Shown piece by piece: positions 60,496 through 64,000 of a DNA stretch of 64,000 nt. The stretch is taken from the NCBI GenBank assembly GCA_963920665.1, contig OY987267.1:16430001-16494000 (forward strand), in the 5' to 3' direction. Source of the DNA: Straminergon stramineum. Taxonomy: Eukaryota; Streptophyta; Bryopsida; Hypnales; Calliergonaceae. A program made the translations under genes and the position numbers. Each line of letters begins with the position of its first letter. Position 1 is the first letter of the stretch. The notes beneath the pieces were generated by a model that saw only the letters and a list, made by a program, of their open reading frames with translations, did no database searches and was not told the DNA's origin.

Positions 60496-61310
60496 CAACA
60501 AGATAACGAAAAAGTGTCTGATGATAAATTTGGATGGACAGAAGTCAGCATCCGGTATTAGGGGCCGCTCTAATGTAGATGAATGAATAATCAATTGATG
60601 TCTCGTTATTCATCCAAGGTGTCGAGGAAAGGAGGCTCTTCCTCTTAGGGCAGCCGCCCGTTTCGTGCTCTCCCTCTCTTGCGTCTGTGCACCTTCAGCT
60701 GGACTTGCTCCATCCCTGCTCTGCCGCAGGCCTCACGCGTCCATTGGGTTTTCAGGTGCCTTGCCGCATTCTTCCATTTCTCTCGGAATTCGTTGCTGAT
60801 CAAAATGAGATACGAGTCGGGTACTGCGGTTCACAGGGTCGCTCATAGTGATGTTTATGGTCATTAGGGTTTTAGCGGAGGTTTTGTTCTTCAGATTCAA
60901 GTGGTGGAGGTGTGCCATCATCTCGCGTCTTTCGATTCGTGTGCAAGAATGTGGTTGTGTAGTGTGCCTCAAGCGATGCGGTTGTGTGAATGAGTATTTT
61001 AGGGCTTGGTGGAGGGCGAGTGACGTTTGTGTCTTATTTTTCAAAAAGCATTTCATGCGTTCAGGGTCATTGGCTTGTGTCTTTTTTTTTCTTGAATGTG
61101 TTTGTAACAGTTGGTTGTATTGTGCCTCGAGTGTCGTGATTAGGTCAGGCCATAGATTTGTAGGTGTAGACTTCTCTGTGAAGGTCGTGCAGGGGGACAT
61201 GAGATTCGTGAGGACTTATCATGGCCTTGGTGCTATGGACAGTGAAATGGACGAATTGTTGGTTGCGGTTAGATTTTTCTGAATTTATGTGTAACTTTAT
61301 ATTTCATAGG

Positions 61311-61971
61311 ATGGCGGCTGTATCAGACGACTTGATCTGGTTGCTGGTCAAGAACAACAACAAGTTTTTGGTGAAGAGAAATGGAAACAACACATCGTCC
61401 ATCACTTTCAGCTCAGAGCCTAATAACCTGTACAACTTGAATACATTCAAGCATTCAGGTACTTGCACCGTTTCTCTTCAATATTTTGTGGGAGATACGT
61501 GACCTGGTCCTTGGGACTTTCTTAAATATCGTGTCGTTGACTTTTAGGGTTGGCGAACAAGAAGACTGTGGCCATTTCACCCGGGGAAGGTCTCACCGTG
61601 AACCTGACTACCACCAAGACCAAGTTGAGGAACCAGCCCGCCAAGTCGCGTCACAACTCCTATTTGAAGAAGGATTTCCGCAAGATGGCTAAGACTGTTG
61701 TCAACCAGGTACTATCTCTTCTGTCAATTACCTGATATGTTTAGTGGCATGAGGCTTTGGATACTTATTGGGGATTCTTATTTGAGTTTTTGTTGCAGCA
61801 TATTAACTGAATTTTGTTTAATGATTTTAGGTCGCTACGAACGGTTACAGGGATGATTTGAAGTCCGCCGCATTGGCGAGGTTGGCCGCTGTCCACAAGA
61901 GCTTGCGTGTGACCAAGGCTGGTGCCACTAAGAAGAAATCAAAGGCTAGAACACCAAAGGCTAGGCAGTGA
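61311..61971 (+). CDS. RPL28: 60S ribosomal protein eL28
   Basis: Structural protein of the cytosolic large ribosomal subunit. Exons are 61311-61458, 61548-61708 and 61831-61971, with phase 1 and phase 0 GT-AG introns, giving 149 residues against about 140-150 for the family. Recognisable segments are the start MAAVSDDLIWLLVKNNNKFL, SSEPNNLYNLNTFKHSG at the first junction, RHNSYLKKDFRKMAKTVVNQV, and a lysine-rich end. The ATG sits one base after a TTTCATAG acceptor, so a 5' UTR intron is likely, with the first non-coding exon in the GC-rich stretch 60.6-60.8 kb. An unstopped frame and a regular set of splice sites indicate a functional gene rather than a processed copy. Confidence 0.95.
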
Positions 61972-62422
61972 TTGGCGCCTTTCTTCTGGGAGTTACAGAC
62001 TGCATTAGAGAGACCTGATGGTCATTTTGTTTCATCCTCGGAGTGGATGCTACAGTTTCTGTACAGGCCTGAGCTATTCAATCGAGTATGAGCCGTGATT
62101 GACAAGATTTGTTTTGGTGTGCTGGGATGGTCTGTGAATGGATCTGTGAATGGAAAGTGTCAGCAGTGCTTTTGATGTAAACCCAAGTTGTTTAATTGGG
62201 TGCTTGTATATATTTAGTGAAGATGGACTGAACTGTCATGTATTTGGCGGTTTCAAAAGAATTTAGTTTCCTCTTTGTAACTAACTTTTAAAGGTTTGAG
62301 GGACAATGCGTTAAATCTTTGGATCTTGGAGAGGATGTTTTCCGGTCAGTGACGGGTACCTCCCGTGGGGAACACCTGGGGATCCGGTTACTACACCTAG
62401 TGTTGCTGTTGCGGATATGATT

Positions 62423-62514
62423 GGGGTTGGAATAAGTGTCAATACCAGTGTATGAAGCAAAGTCTGGAGGGGTTGGAATAAGTGTCAATATCGGTGTAAG
62501 AAGTAAAGTCTGGA
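62423..62514 (+). repeat. 46-bp direct duplication in the eL28 3' flank
   Basis: GGGGTTGGAATAAGTGTCAA begins at 62423 and again at 62469. Both copies end AAAGTCTGGA. Confidence 0.85.
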
Positions 62515-62619
62515 GAGGTCGATAAAAAGTTTACTTCTGTCCGACCATTGTCGAATACGTCAAACTGTCTCAGTCATTGAACAATGCCTGGCATTCTGGC
62601 AGACGGCAACGCTCCTTAA

Positions 62620-63576
62620 CCCCTCACCGCCGCAGGCCCAAACAGCTCCAAAAACAGCATTCCTTTTGAAATGTTATAAATATAAATTTTAATAAGTTAT
62701 AGAGTTCTCAACCGTACGATCTTGTAGTGAACTTGTTGTAGATGGCTTGCAACAAATTTGGCGTCATTTGACTGCATAGATTGCAAGATTATAATGTTTT
62801 AGTGTTGAAAAAAGATGCTGAAATTTTTCCAAAAACACATTTGGAGGCGAAATTCGATTTCTAAATCTACTCAAATGAAGAAATTTTAAACTAATAAGTG
62901 ATTCGAAATCAGCATACAAAAACATTGATGAAAAAAAATATCATTTAATTGATGCATTGTGTCTGTAAAATGGCTTTGAAATGTCAAAAAACAGCAAGAA
63001 AAGTTGCAAAAAACACATCAAAAACTGAATCTCCTACTAAAATGCTTCTCAATCACTCATAACTTCTTAGATGGATATGAAATTTTGTACACACAAACTA
63101 GACAAGTATGTGCAACTTTTCCAAAAAAAGTTATTGGAAACAAACATTGTATGAAGAAGAAACAAGCTGCTGAAGTTCACTCTAATTAAAAAATGTTGGG
63201 ATTTTGAACTTCCAATTGCTCCCAAACATTCAAAACAACTTGGATTGGCATGAAAAATCTACCACAATAACTAGACTTCAAGGGAAACACAACCCAACAA
63301 ATTTGATTGAAAACAAACATTGGATGAAGGAGATACAAGCCCCCGAAGTTGCAGCCATCAAATGCAATTTGGTGAACTTGAATTGAACTTGTGAACTTCG
63401 ATTGGCTTCCAAAAATTCAGTACATCTTGTATTGATCTAAAAATTATACCATACAAACTAGAAGAGAGAGTGCAACTTTTCCAACTAGTTTTATTGGATT
63501 CGGACATCTGATGCAAAAGTTACAAGACTTTGAATTTGACCAGAGGACATTTTTCGTCCGTTGCGGCGGTGAGGGG
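62620..63576 (-). mobile_element. TTAA-flanked element, family H copy 2 (reverse)
   Basis: TTAA at 62616-62619 and 63577-63580. The ends CCCCTCACCGCCGCA match their inverse at all 15 positions, the best-preserved ends in the window. 957 bp, aligning with the inverse of 54747-55711. No transposase frame. Confidence 0.88.
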
Positions 63577-63634
63577 TTAAACATACAAATGTACTTCCAT
63601 CCTTAGGTTTGGTATTAGGTGCTCTTATCCTTAA

Positions 63635-64000
63635 CCCCTAAAAGCTCAAGGCCTTTTAACCCTAGAAGGACGGGCCCATGACCACTAATTTCAAGCCTCC
63701 CTATCCATCACTTTATTTGCTGCCATTTTGAATCTAGATATAAATGAATTTTTTTTTTTCAAAGATGAAGTCATATGTACGCTACAAGTCATAAAAATAT
63801 CAAATGTTTTTGGGAAAAATTGAAATTACTGTGAATTTCTTAAGAAAAAAGTGAAGAAAATTCATGTCAAATACAAAATACACTCAAAAAATCTGAAATT
63901 TTCAACAAAGATATATATTACAATGCAGAACATCTGGGTATAAACCAAAGTTATCGTGTTACTCTAAAATTAGAAAATCAATAAATGATGGTTATAGGCC
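63635..64000 (+). mobile_element. Two nested or adjacent TTAA-element left ends cut by the window edge
   Basis: TTAA at 63631-63634 is followed by CCCCTAAAAGCTCAAGG. TTAA at 63656-63659 is followed by CCCTAGAAGGACGGG. Neither right end appears before the window stops. The second could be an insertion into the first. Confidence 0.5.

Overview
This window looks like nuclear DNA of a land plant. Two of its four intact genes belong to families known from plants: an HD2-type histone deacetylase and a REF/SRPP small-rubber-particle/lipid-droplet protein. The other two are a plant-style Qa-SNARE (SYP1 group) and the ribosomal protein eL28. All four have GT-AG introns (one is GC-AG). The species cannot be fixed. 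About 60 kb of AT-rich, CG-poor, transposon-rich DNA for four genes points to a fairly large, repeat-loaded genome.

Layout. 1-5.4 kb: AT-rich, one TTAA-flanked element. 5.4-8.9 kb: SYP1 syntaxin (+), two exons, with a triplicated leader repeat. 9.6-10.2 kb: decayed PIF/Harbinger transposase (-). 11.5-15.6 kb: HD2 gene (-), about 11 coding exons, with three related box C/D snoRNAs in its last two introns. 17.1-17.9 kb: Harbinger-like MITE. 20-35 kb: repeats, including a CACTA element nested in a TTAA-flanked element, a solo LTR with a 5-bp duplication, and short MITEs. 35.3-38.7 kb: REF/SRPP-like gene (+) with an acidic C-terminal extension, behind a 156-bp repeat array. 39.5-40.8 kb: six TTAA-flanked MITEs in a row. 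41-56 kb: more TTAA elements, a tRNA-like SINE and a 3-bp-TSD element. 56.8-58.4 kb: a broken tandem-chromodomain gene (-) whose first chromodomain is split by one of these MITEs. 60.6-62.3 kb: eL28 gene (+). 62.6 kb to the end: more TTAA elements.

The most unusual feature is a set of about 20 non-autonomous elements, 193-965 bp long (longer where another element has inserted), from several families. Their inverted ends start CCC/CCCC, and they sit between copies of TTAA. That signature (TTAA target, CCC...GGG ends) is the hallmark of the piggyBac superfamily, which to my knowledge is rarely described in land plants. No transposase for them is visible here. One copy sits exactly at a TTAA inside the chromodomain codons, and the reading frame matches on its two sides, which supports the TTAA boundary.

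The genes do not form a pathway. The one functional link visible is that HD2 proteins are nucleolar in better-studied plants, and this HD2 gene hosts snoRNAs whose shared guide complements what I recall as a conserved 25S/28S rRNA motif.
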